From the NCBI GenBank assembly GCA_001584585.1, contig LSYV01000009.1, positions 2,257,639 through 2,321,638 on the forward strand: a stretch of DNA of 64,000 nt. Reading direction: 5' to 3'. The notes beneath the pieces were generated by a model. The model worked only from the letters and a program-made list of their open reading frames with translations. It was not told the DNA's origin and did no database searches. Position 1 is the stretch's first letter; each line of letters begins with the position of its first letter. The position numbers were made by a program, and so were the translations under genes. This stretch comes from Gonium pectorale. Its lineage: Eukaryota; Chlorophyta; Chlorophyceae; Chlamydomonadales; Volvocaceae. Positions 45,209 to 56,472 of the stretch are shown one piece after another.

Positions 45209-48200
45209 TTACTCCGTTTTGCTGCGTGCGCTCCTCTCCCCTTGCTGCCTCTTTGCCAGCCGCTCGCGGCCCCTCCGGCACCCCAGCCTCAGGTACACGT
45301 TGCAGGCGAGGGTGGTCGCCAGCGCCACCACCTCCACCTGGGCGGCCAACAGCAGCGCCCGACCAGTCAGCGGCCAGCCGCCCAGACCGCGGGCCGCGCT
45401 GCTGGCACCGGCAGCGCCGTCTGCAGCAGCGGCGGCTCTCGCTCCCGTTTCCAGCGCTAGGGCGCCCAGGCGCGCCGCGTTGAGCAGCACGTGGAGAGGC
45501 GCCAGCGCCAGCGCAGAGGCGACAGACAGCTGCGGCGGGGGCAATCGGTGGCGGGGCGGAGTGCGGGTGAATGAGATGGGGCTGGACGGTTGAGGGACAA
45601 GTTTACTACCGGTAACGGGGGATGTGACGGGACGAGAGCTTGTGCGTAAGGGGAGCAAGGAGGCTGGCGTGGTTGCCTACGGGTGAGGTCCCAGGCAAAC
45701 GAAACAAAGGGCCACCAGGAGTCCTACGATCACCTCTGGATAACCCTGAGGACCGAGCCCGGCCCCCACGTGCAAGCCAGGATGGCAGGTCTCAGGCCGT
45801 AAGACACACCAGGCCCGCCCAAGGTAAACCCAAGCACCTCCGCCAAACCCGCTGGCCGTCCCGGCACAGCCCTCCGCCCTGCGCGCCATCCCGGCCTTCC
45901 TTCCCTGTGAGACTCATATCCATGTTTCGGCGGCATGGGCGCCGCGGGCTGCCGGCAAACATCATGGGATCATGGCCCATGGGCAACCCTCATCGCCTCG
46001 AGCAGCCATAAACCAGGCTGGGTCCCCGGCACGCCCAATCCCCCCCTGGGTCCCCGGCACGCACCAGGCAGGCCGCGGGCTGGAGGACGCCCTCAAACGC
46101 AAGCAGACCGCCTTGCAGCTGGAAGCTCGCAGAGGAGAGGTTCGGGACGCCAACGAAGAGGACGATCACCTTGGTAGCCAGGTCGGCGGCGTATCGGGGG
46201 CCCACCAGAGTCGCCGCCAAGCGCCGCCAGGCCGGCGGCGGCAGCAGGAGCCAGCCGGCGGCGGTGACGAGGCTCGCGGAGAAGCGGAGAAGCCATACGG
46301 TCAGGCTGAGGAGACTGCAGTGGTCGCGGCCGCCTCGTAGCAGGCCAGACGCGAGCGCAAGGAACTCCACCGTGTGCCTGGCGGTACAAGGGCCGAGGCG
46401 CGAGGAGGAGCGCGAGTCAGTAACGGCCTCAATAGGGTCATGCTCCGAAGGCTTCGGTGCTCCACTCGCGCCACCCGAGCACGAGCGCAAGCAGCGCAAA
46501 AGGTGCAGCGGATGCGGAGGCGGCCTGGAGAGCGGGGGGAAGAGCGTGCTGCAGTCGCTGCAGCACGCCTCACGCCGCCGCCAGCATCTGATGGAGCGGC
46601 TAGTACACGAATCACCACGCCTCCACACCAGTCAGATCCCAGAGCGTTGCTCTCAGAAAGGAGGAAGGCAGGGTTGCAAAACAGGTTTCGGGGCACACGA
46701 GGGGAATGGGGGCCGCTGGCGGACATGCAAGCGTCAGCCGGCTAAACCCCGGCGCGAATGCGTCAGCTGGCTCACTGAACGCCAACCCGCAGCGCTCACG
46801 ACGAGGAAAACGCGAACCGTCATGTCCGCGGCTCTCAAGAGCTCGACCACGTGCGACCCAAAGGGACACCCCCGAGCCCAGGGCGACCCGCCGACCCACA
46901 TGGTGTGCGCCTGCCTGGCCGTCCAGTCGACCACAAGCTCGCGGAACGCCTCCGCCTCCTCGGGTGCCTCGCGGACCAGGCCCAGGCTGAGCAGCAGCGC
47001 CCGGCGCACGTCGCGCCACGCGGATGGCCGGGCAGGGAGGGGCGGAGGAGCCTGGCCTGCCTCACGATGAGGCCGAGGTCGGTCGAGGTCGCTGGCAGCC
47101 GCCGAGCACTTGGTGCTGCCGGACCCGCCGCTTGCTCCGTTCGAATGGCCGCAAGCGGCTGCCCGGTATGCTCCGTCCCGGCGGGTCGCAGAGCACCAGG
47201 CCGACACAACAGCGCGGACGGCTGCCGCGGTGGCTGTCAGGCCGGTCGCCTCTGCATGCCGTAACAGGTGTGCCGCCAAGATGGACGCTACATCAGCGCC
47301 GAGCTCGGCCAGACTACCGTACAGCAGTACGGAAAGGTCACACAGAAGACCACCAAGGGTGTCATGTTGTTGCAATGCGTTGCGTCCGACAGACTCCGTC
47401 ACCTCAACCGTCGCCGATGCCGCCTCCGCCATCGTAGCCAGCTCTGCCGCCAGGTCCTCCCTCCCGGCTGGCAGCAGCAGCAGCGGCAGCGCGCACAGCG
47501 GCTGGCCGCCCAGCCGGAGGTCAACCTGCAGGGCGGAGTGCGTGCATGGGGGCTGAGCAGCGAAGATGACGGACTCGGGAATGAATCCGTTGCTCAGGCA
47601 TCGGCAGGTACCATATCATGCTTTTCACAATTCATTACCATCCCACGCTTCCGGGAATCTTCGTCACATGCCTCACGCACCATTGTCAGCCCTGCCTGCA
47701 GCCCCTCCGCCTCCAGCTCCACCTCAAAGCGAACAGCTGCCTTGTCGGAGCGCTCAGGCCCTCTGCCACCGCCGTCCTCGTCGCATGGCTCGACAGTGGC
47801 CTGGGCGCGGACCCGGGCGGGTAGGTAGCGGTTGCGCGAGCGGACCAGCACCTCCAGGAGGGAGCCCGCGTCCGCGCCCCCGCCGCCCGCCGCCTGGCCC
47901 GGCGGTGTTGCGTGCGGCAGGCCCGTCGCAGTGAGCTCCAGCACCAGCCGCCCCGACGCCGCCGCCGACCCCTGGGTCGGCAGCAACAGCGCCCGGGGGC
48001 GCAGCGATAGCGAGATGGGCGGCTGTGCCACGGCCACGCCGCTAGGCTGCCCCCCTGGCTTGGGCCCCGCCTGGACGTCCTGCGCAGACTGCGGCACGGG
48101 GCCGTGCAGCGTCCCCAGCACCTGGACAAGAGGCAGCTCATGGCCCTCCACTTCCAGCTCCGTCCCGCCGGGCGGCGTTGCCGGCAGCGCCGCTGCCGGC

Positions 48201-50181
48201 AGCCCCAGCGCCCGCAGCACGGCGGCCAAACGGACTGGATCATCCAGGGCCGTCATGATCCCATCAACGTCGCTGCCGCCACGTCCCCCGCTGCACCCGC
48301 CGCTGGATCCGTTCTCGCGGCGTTTGGCTCCAGTGACTTGATCGGCCAAAAGTTTCGTTGCGTCGCTGCCGCTGCGGGTGATGCTGTTGCCGCCGGTCCC
48401 CATGCCTCCAGCCACAGCCATGTCGAAAAACTGTACATGTACCATCTCCAGGAGCAGCTCGATGCACCCCGCGCGAACGTAGGCCCCCGCCAACGTCAAC
48501 CCCTGCGCCGCCAGCTCCTCACCTAGTCGCTCCTCCCACCCGGGGCCCAGCTGCTCAGGCTGACAACCCCGCAGCTTCACCACCTGAGTTACATGCCGAA
48601 TGAAGGGGCGGTAGCCCGCAGGGCCGCCCTCCGAGCAGCCCTGTGCTGCTGCCGCTGCTGCCAGCAAGCGCCAGCGAGACACGGCGCCGGCGCCACCGTC
48701 GCCGCTGCTGCTGCTGTGACCATAAAAGGCGCTGGCGGGGCTCGCGTTCCGGCTGCCCACAAGCCCATCCCCGTTGCCGGGGCTGAGCGCGCAGCTGAAG
48801 TAGCTGGCGCCCGATGCGACCTGGACTGCATCGTCGGGCGCCGCCACGATTGTCGTTGCTGGTGCTACAGAGGTGGGTTGGACGGCAGTGGGGGATGCCG
48901 ATGGAGCACTCGCAGCCATCGCCAGTGCTGTGGGAGATGGCAGCAGCAGCACGCCCGGCCCTGCCGTGTCCATGCGGCGGTCCCCATCGGGGGGCCCCAT
49001 CCCGTTGCTGCGAGCGCTGCTGCTGCCGCCGCCTGTGTCGCCTTCCTGTCGCTGGCCGGCCGTGCCTCGCGCCGGCAACTCGGCAGCAAACACCGTAGCG
49101 GCCACTCTCCCCTCTTTCTGCTCCTCTGCCACGGGGGCAGCGGCTGCGGCGGCGACCTTCACGCAGCCGCTCGACGCGTGTGGCAGCTCGCCGGTGGCGT
49201 CCCGTATCCACCGCTGACATGCATCACTGCCCGCGCGTTTCGCGGCGATGCTACCCTTATTATGTACAGCCTCTGCGGCGCCACCAGGCGGTGCCTGCAG
49301 CTGATTCCGAGAACCGCGATGGCTATCGTGCTGTCGCAAAAGATATCGCGGACGCATGCTGACGCAAACGTGCAGGTTGATGGCGGTGAGGACCAGCTTC
49401 TGGCCCACCACGGACCAGAAGCTGACGCCGGTGGCCGGGTTGCGGCTGTACCAGGAGAACAGCAGGATGGTGCAGGCGGTGTTGAATACACCGTGGGCCG
49501 CCTCAAGCCACATGCTGGGCCTCTGAGGCGGTAAATTCGGGGTTTTGGGGGGCGCAACGGGGCCGTGAGAAGGGATAGGGAGGGCTGGGAGGCGGGCAAG
49601 CCGAGGCCAGAGGGGAGTGGGGCAGGGGCTAGGGAAGGCCACGGAGGCCATTACGCCAGAACTCTACATCTGCCGAAACGTGGCTGTACCTGGTATGTTA
49701 GAAGGACGCATATGTCAAAGGGGATGTGCAGCAGGGAGAAGTTGGTGAAGACCGCCGCGGGGCTGGGGACGTGCTGCGGACCGAGCCAGATGTGGTACAG
49801 GCAGTTGAAGTTGCGGACGGCGTACGTCGTCAGCGGCACAATGACGTCCGTGTAGAGGGGGTCGGGCAGAAGGAGCGCGCACGCAAGGCGGCCCAGCCAA
49901 ATGGAGAGGCAGAGCCCCAACCCCGCTTCTGCGATGCCGAGCCTGCTGAAGTCAGCCAGAACCCAGGGAGCCCTGCTTAGCACCCAGGCGGCTTTCCGCA
50001 GCGCGCTGCCTCGGCATGGAAAAGTGCGCAGCACGCGCGAGCTGAGCGGCAGGCTGTGCGGCTGGCCCTCGCAGAAAGGCTTGGCGAGCTGGGGATAGAC
50101 GCAAATGGCTGAGATGGCTAGCAAAACGACAAGCGCAAGGTCGCGCTGTCGCGGCGAGCAGTTCCCGTGCAGAAAGTGCAT
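45209..50181 (-). CDS. Copy B: multi-pass membrane protein with SPL1/12-like core, 1197 residues
   Basis: Minus-strand exons 50181-49690, 49522-47681, 47525-46900, 46377-46065 and 45529-45209 (phases 0, 0, 2, 0). Exon 1 encodes MHFLHGNCSPRQRDL, then hydrophobic segments around LALVVLLAISAICVYPQLA, GLCLSIWLGRLACALLLPDP, VIVPLTTYAVRNFN and FSLLHIPFDICVLL. Exon 2 continues with HGVFNTACTILLFSWYSRNP and QKLVLTAINLHVCV, a long Ala/Gly/Ser linker, then the core FIRHVTQVVKLRGCQPEQLG and YVRAGCIELLLEMV, LSLRPRALLLPTQG and LEVLVRSRNRYLPARVRAQ. Exon 3 has VDLRLGGQPLCALPLLLLP and GGLLCDLSVLL. Exons 4-5 hold membrane segments and VALATTLACNVYLRLGCR. It is divergent from copy C with 660 bases between the two ATGs. 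Function is unknown. Confidence 0.78.
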
Positions 50182-50841
50182 TCTATGATATATGCATTAC
50201 GGAGTGTACTTATGACTGGGCAACAGTTTGTCAGTGTAGAGTCCAATGTATACCGTTACCGTACATGTACCGTAACAGCTCGTGGTCACGCCCTTGAAGC
50301 TTGAGGGATCGTAAGGGTACGCAAGGGGCGAGAAGGGAGGGGGGTGGGTAGGGAGTGTGGAGCTATGTGACCTGGGGCGCACTTGCTTTGGGGAGCTGCG
50401 TACTTGCACCTCCTTCACATGAGAGCAGTGATAGAAATTAGGGTAGTGTTTCGTCGTCGGGACACGTGCGCACTGTGCACGTCGCATGCAAAGCAACGCG
50501 GCCTCACCTTTGTGGACGGCTCAGTTGGCGGCCCTGCGTACCCAACTGTGGACTACAGTTGCCTGCTGCCTCTGGCAAGAGGCGGCCTGGGTTATGCTGT
50601 TAGGGAAGCTGACGGTGTGCCGCCCCTGGACCGCTCCTGGACACGCTCGTCTCACACTGGGAGGGCCCATGCTTTCTTCACCCGTGGAACCGCTCTCGCC
50701 ACCAGATCCCCATCAGTTCTGTAGAAAACTGGGGGGGGGGGGCCTGAAGGGTTTTGGTACGGCTGCGCGATGGGTTACTAAGCTTGGCAGGCCCTTTGTC
50801 GTCGCAACATACACTTGTATAAGCATGATAACATAACGCAA
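50182..50841. promoter_or_regulatory. Divergent promoter region shared by copies B and C
   Basis: The 660 bases between the start codons of two head-to-head family members must hold both promoters unless untranslated exons extend outside. A run of twelve G lies at 50731-50742. TATA-like AT-rich patches occur near each start (TCTATGATATATGCATTA near 50180-50200 and AACATACACTTGTATAAGC near 50807). No operator can be named. Confidence 0.4.
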
Positions 50842-53800
50842 ATGCAAGCCCTCTTCGCTTGCCGCTCGCCGGAGCGGCAGGCCGACCTCGCGTTCATCTC
50901 TATTGTTATGATTGTGGGCATTTGCATCTACCCTCAGCTCGCCAAGCCTTTCTGCGAGGGCCAGCCGCACAGTCTGCCGCTCAGCTCGCGCGTGATGCGT
51001 TCGTTTCCTTGCCAGGGCAGCGCTTTGCGGAAGGCCGCCTGGGTGCTAAGCAGGGCGCCCTGGGTGCTAGCTGACGTCGGCAAGCTGGGTATTGCAGACG
51101 CGGGGCTGGGCATTGGCCTCGCCATCTGGTTGGCGCGCCTTGCGTGCGCGCTCCTTCTGCCCGACCCCCTCTACACGGACGTCGTTGCGCCGCTGCTGAC
51201 GTACGCCGTCCGCAATTGCTTTTGCCTGTTCCACATCTGGCTCGGTCCGCAGCACGTCCCCAGCCCCGCGGCGGTCTTCACGAACTTGTCCCTGCTGCAC
51301 ATCCCCTTGGACATATGCGTCTCCCTCACATGCCAGGTACGACCCCTTTCCGGCAAACACTGAATCCTGGCGTCATGGCCTCCGCAACGTTCCCTAGCAT
51401 CTGCCCCACTCCCCGCTGGCCCTCGGCTTGCCCGCCTCCCAGCCCTCCCTATCCCCTCCCATGGCACCGTTGCGCCCCGCCCCCAACCACGAATGTATCC
51501 CCTCAGAGGCCCAGCATGTGGCTTGAGGCGGCCCACGGTGTCTTCAACACCGCCTGCACCATCCTGCTGTGCTCCTGGTACAGCCGCAACCCGGCCACCG
51601 GCGTCAGCTTCTGGTCCGTGGTGGGCCAGAAGCTGGTCCTCACCGCCATCAACCTGCACTTTCGCCTCGGCATGGCGCTGCTCTTCGCCTGGCATGCGGA
51701 ATCAGGCGTGCAGCGTCGGATGGGCCTCACAGGCTCCCGTACTCCCTGCGCGATCGGGCAGCGGCTTATGCTCGCCTGCGCCAAGCTCTACGTCCGCTTG
51801 GCGCAGAGGCGGCCGCGGCATTCGACCACAAAGGCCGCGGCTCCAACGAAAGCTGATGATGATCCTGGGATGGCGGAGGGAGCAGGCAGTACGCATGGCG
51901 CCCAGGAGCAGTCGGGTTACGGCCCCCCCTACGCCGCCGATCTCGGCAGCGTACATCCCGATCCCGCTGATACCACGAGCGCAGCGTCGGCAAGCATCTC
52001 CGCCGTTCAATATGTTCTTTCTGAGTCCCAATGGGACGCTCCCCGCGCTGGCGAACGCGATGATCAGGAAAGGCGCTTCACAGCAGCGTATCGGGGCGCC
52101 GCAGATGGGCACCCGCCCTCAGATCGCTTGCCGCCGTACCGTCCGTACATCCGTCGTGCCACACAGCTGCTTAAGCTGTCCGGGTACGAGCCGCGGCAGC
52201 TGGGGCCCGGCTGGGAGGAGCGGCTGAGGGCGGAGCTGGAGGCTCGAGGCGAGCGGCTGGCGGGCGTGTACGTTCGCGCGGGGTGCATCGAGCTGATGCT
52301 GGAGACCGAATTGCCAGCGGACAGGCAGGGCGACGCTTGGAGCCACCCGGCGTTGGCGTCGGGCACATGTACTGGCCTATTGGCGGAGGAGCCGGGCTTG
52401 CTCGCCGCCGTAGTGGAGGCTCTGGGGCTGCCGCCTACAGCGGGACCCGAGAACGCCGCGCAGGTTCTGGGCTCGCTTCGGGGTTCACAGGCGGAGGACT
52501 CCCCTCTCCAGTCCGGTCCATCGCTGTCAGTGACCGTGCGGCCCCGCATGTGGCTGCTGCGCCCCGGGGACCCCACGCGACTAGCCCTGGAGCTGCGAGT
52601 GATGGGGCTGCCGACGAAAGTCGCTGTGACTGGCTGGGAGGCAGGGAGCAGCAGCGACACGGAGGGAGACGACCCAGATGGCAGCGGCCGCGGCGCGCCC
52701 GCCGCACCCTCCGTCGCCTCTGGCCAAGGACCGCTGCTGGAGGTGCTGGTCCGCTCGCGGGGTCGCTACTTGCCTGTCCGCGTGGGAGCTCCGCCCGCCA
52801 CCGGGCAGCGGGCGGAAGGCAGCAGCGGCGGCCGGCCGGCAGGGGGCAGCGGCGTGGCTGGGAGCCGGCTTGGACCCTTGTGTCTGAGGGCCGAGGTGGA
52901 CGCGGCGGGCGCCGGTCCGGGGTTGACGCAGGTGCGGAAAAGGGGTAATCGGCAAGGGGCAGGCTTGGGGTACCCTGTTTGCTGGGGGCTGGACGGCCCG
53001 ATCTGTAGCCTCGCCAGGTGGGCGCAATGCGGCTCGCATGCAGCTCGGTGCTCCGGTAGACATTGATGCCAGCGGTGTGCGAATATTGGGGGAGTCGTCC
53101 ATGCGGGACGGGGCGCGCTGGGCTAAGATGCCGCGTGCACCAGGCCCGCCTGCGTGGCACCACTCCAAGCGTTCCCTTTGCTCGCTTGCCCACCTCAGGT
53201 TGACCTCCGGCTGGGCGGCCGGCCGCTGTGCGCGCTGCCGCTGCTGCTGCTGCCAGCCGGGAGGGAGGACCTGGCGGCGGAGCTGGGCAGGTTGGCGGAG
53301 GCGACCCGGCCGGTGCCTGGAGCGGCAGGCGCAGAAGGGTCGCTCCAGGGCGATGTCCTTGGCGGCCTAATGTACGATCTGGGGTCGCTTCTGTACGGGG
53401 ACATTGACGACCTCCATGTTGACGTTGTGGGCGCCCTGGCAGCGCACCTGCTGGAGTACGCGGAGACAGCAGGCCTGCCCGCAACCGCTGCGGCCATCAG
53501 AGAAGCCGTCGAGGCACGGACCTCGGTGGCTCGAGGAGGCAAGGCAGCCGCCCGGAGCAGCACGGCCAAAACGGGCGGCGGCCCCAGCTGCAGCAGTTGC
53601 TGGGCGGCCGCCATGGAGCACCTGCCTTCAACTCCTGCCGGGCCTCGTCCTTGGGCTTCTTCCTCCACCCGCGCAACCGCGTGGCGCGACGTGGGCCGGG
53701 CGCTGCTGCTCAGCCTGGGCCTGGTCCGCGAGGGACCAGCGCAGGCGGAGGCGTTCCGCGCCGCGGCGGACGGCTGGGCGGCGGCGCAGGCGCACATCAT

Positions 53801-55135
53801 GTGGGTCGCGGGGTTGCCGTTGGGTTTGGGGAACCTGGCGGTAGCAATCAAGCGAGGCAAAGATTGGCGACTACCTGCAACCATCCTCCCTGACGTTGCT
53901 GCTTGTTTCCCGAGCCAGGTCGCGCAACCGCCCCCATACTCGTAAGGCCCGCGCCTGTACCAGTTGCCGCCCTACCTGGCCGACCCCGCCACCCGCTCCA
54001 ACCGCCCCTCCCGCCCCGCTCCGCTGGCCGTCCTGACCAACCGTCTCATGACCAAACGCCCGTTCCGCCCCGCCACCCGCCCCTCCCGGTCCGCCCCGCC
54101 AGCCAAGCCGTTGAGCTCCTCAGCCTGCTCTCCAGCCTGGTCCGCGGCCGCGGCCGCCTCTCGCCCGCGCGGATGCTGGTGTGGTTCGTCCGCTGCGGGC
54201 CCAGCCTCGTGACCGCCGCTGCCTGGCCGCTGCTGCCGCCGCACGCCTGGCGCCGCCTGGCCGGGGCCGTGCGGCGGCCGCGCTACGCCGCCATGCTGGG
54301 CGCCAAGGCGGCTGCGGTGGCTGCTCGGCTGCCCACACCCGCCAGCATGGTGCCGTACTACTCGGGGCTAAGCATGGTTGCGCTCGAAGGAGCAATCATG
54401 CCCGCCACCTGCCCGGTGCGTTGCATGACCCTTTTACCCCACCCCACTACTAGCACCTTGTCTATGGCCACCCGTGGCTATTGCCCCCGTCAGCAGCTAC
54501 TTATGGCCAGTGGACGCGTAACCTGTTGCGGCGGTGAGGGTTGGAGATGCACAGGAGCTGACAGGGGCTTGGCGCGCGCACAGCGATCGCGTGCATGGGC
54601 TGAGGGGCTGGTTTGGGAGGTTGGGCACGGTTGCACCGAGGGGGACTCGGGCCGAGAATGGGTATTGCTCCCGTAAGCGCGGGGTGCGTCCTCATCGCAA
54701 ACTGTCCGCCCTCAGTGCCATTTGGCGCCACGCGTTGTGACCCCCTTTGCCATCTTCCCTACCCCCATGGGGACAGCCCTGGCTGACACGAACCATCCTG
54801 CGCCCCTCGTCCCATGCCCAACTCTGAATCCACACTTTGGCCCACAGCTATCGTTGGCCGCCTCCGTAGTCCTCTCAGCTCTGCGCCTCCCGCTGCACGC
54901 GGCGCTCATAGGATCAGTTCTCGCTGCAGGGGCCGGCCAGGGCCCTGGCGGCTGGCCGCTGACCAGTCGAGTGCTGACCGGCCGGGCGCTGCTGTTGGCC
55001 GCCCGGGTGGAGATGGTGGCGCTGGCGACCACCCTCGCCTGCAACGTGTACCTGAGGCTGGGGTGCCGGAGGGGCCGCGAGCGGCGGGCCAAGGGGCAGC
55101 CGGTGCGAGGGAGCGGTCACGTAAAGGCGGAGTGA
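50842..55135 (+). CDS. Copy C: multi-pass membrane protein with SPL1/12-like core, 1040 residues
   Basis: Exons 50842-51336, 51507-52931, 53199-53800, 54103-54415 and 54848-55135 with phases 0, 0, 2, 0. The start ATG is chosen to match copy B (MQALFACRSPERQADLAF). Membrane block: LAFISIVMIVGICIYPQLA, LGIGLAIWLARLACALLLP, VVAPLLTYAVRNCFCLFHIW and LHIPLDICVSL, then exon 2 NTACTILLCSWYSRNP and QKLVLTAINLHFRLGM. Core from about 52132: PYRPYIRRATQLLKLSGYEP, RQLGPGWEERLRAELEARGE, VYVRAGCIELMLE, then TVRPRMWLLRPGDPTRLALE, LLEVLVRSRGRYLPVRV and, in exon 3, VDLRLGGRPLCALPLLLLPA and GLMYDLGSLLYG. C-terminal membrane segments span exons 4-5. The linker is shorter than in B or D. It is nearest in exon 1 sequence to copy B. 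Confidence 0.8.
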
Positions 55136-56472
55136 GACGCGCGGCACGGTCATTCGGTTACTGCAGTGTGGGAGGGAACAACGAACAAGGCGGCATGTGT
55201 TGGGCGGGAGCCCGGCGCGGGGTTGTGGGCGCGGGCTCCTGCGGTTTGGCCTCTCCTGGCGGGCCGGCCCTGCTGCGTGAGCGGGACGGTAGGCACGGCA
55301 GGCGTTTTTTTTTGGGGGGGGGGGAGGCTGCGGCGGCAACTTTCCTAACGAGCGCCGCACATATGAACTGCAAATCAATCATTCAGCCTGAGATGTGGAC
55401 GGGGAAGTTCTCTCAGGCTTCGCTGACCTGAAGGTTTGGCTTGCGCGCGCTTTTGTCCTACAACATGACGCAAGAAAATACGCAGCATTGATGGTCTTTT
55501 CCATGAGGTGATGCATGCAAAGTATGCACTTATACGGTATGTTCGGAACTCGAATATGTCTTATTTGACCATCGGCGCGAACCGGTGCGTGTTGTGTGTA
55601 TGCACCCGGCGGGATGCTGCATAAGCGCTCGAGTGACGCTGACGTCGATGGCCACCCGCGCCTACATCGAGTGCAAAGGGCGTGCTCGCGGTGGCAAACT
55701 GGTGGGAACGAGCACAGCGCGCGGCGTTAGACAGGAACCCTAGTGTCAGGGGCCCGTGACAAACCCCGGAACCATACAAGCCACGGGTGGGTGCTGGAGG
55801 CGGTCAAATGTCCAGGAGTGAAGGCGCATGTGGACGGCACAGCAGCACTCCCAATTATGTTTACGGCATTGTACAGAATGGTGTGTGAGGAGCTTCATGG
55901 AATGGTGAGAGCGCGCTGTGCCTATGCGTCGGAATGCGCTGGGAGCTCTTTGTTTACATACCTGTGTCGGTATCGGCCTGCTCCGCTTTGTCGTGCAACA
56001 ATTGTGCAACCATGAGAGCGTGCGGTTCCGACGTTGTCCAAGACGGGAAACGCTCGCAGGCAGAGGGCCCTCAGACAGGTGCTGCTGTACTTCCGTGGAT
56101 GCTGGGTCGCCGATTACCTGCGATTCGTTGGTTCGTTGCGACGTGTGTACATGCCCTCCATAACCCTCTGCCCATTGCCATCGGCTGTGTTGGTGAGGAG
56201 GGATGGGAGCCCCGTCGAGTTGATTGATGCAGACCGGACGCGCGACTCGATGTGGGCCAGTGTGGGGAGGGCAGCGCTCGAATTCGGACCTCAAGTGCCC
56301 CATGGCTGGGAGGTCACAGGTCGGGCGGCGGCGGCAACAAACTCAAACACGCACGCGAGCATCCCTCCACCTCCCAACGACTCTGTACTGCTGTAATCGT
56401 GACGCGCGTCGGTCATACATGGTTTCGCTTTTGATGTCTCTTTACTTAGCCCACAATGCTTCACAAGTAAGG
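55136..56472. other. Intergenic between copies C and D; possible exon remnant
   Basis: Holds a T-run followed by a G-run (about 55303-55324). A plus-strand segment at 56060-56144 lies between an AG acceptor and a GT, and reads RALRQVLLYFRGCW then VADYLRFVGSLRR. It vaguely recalls one Trp unit of the SFI1-like gene, but the spacing of aromatics differs. No gene is supported. Confidence 0.35.

Noticed and set aside
56060..56144. Stray SFI1-type exon between copies C and D
   Set aside because: Only a loose resemblance around GCW; the spacing of aromatic residues does not fit the 33-residue unit, and no partner exons are nearby.
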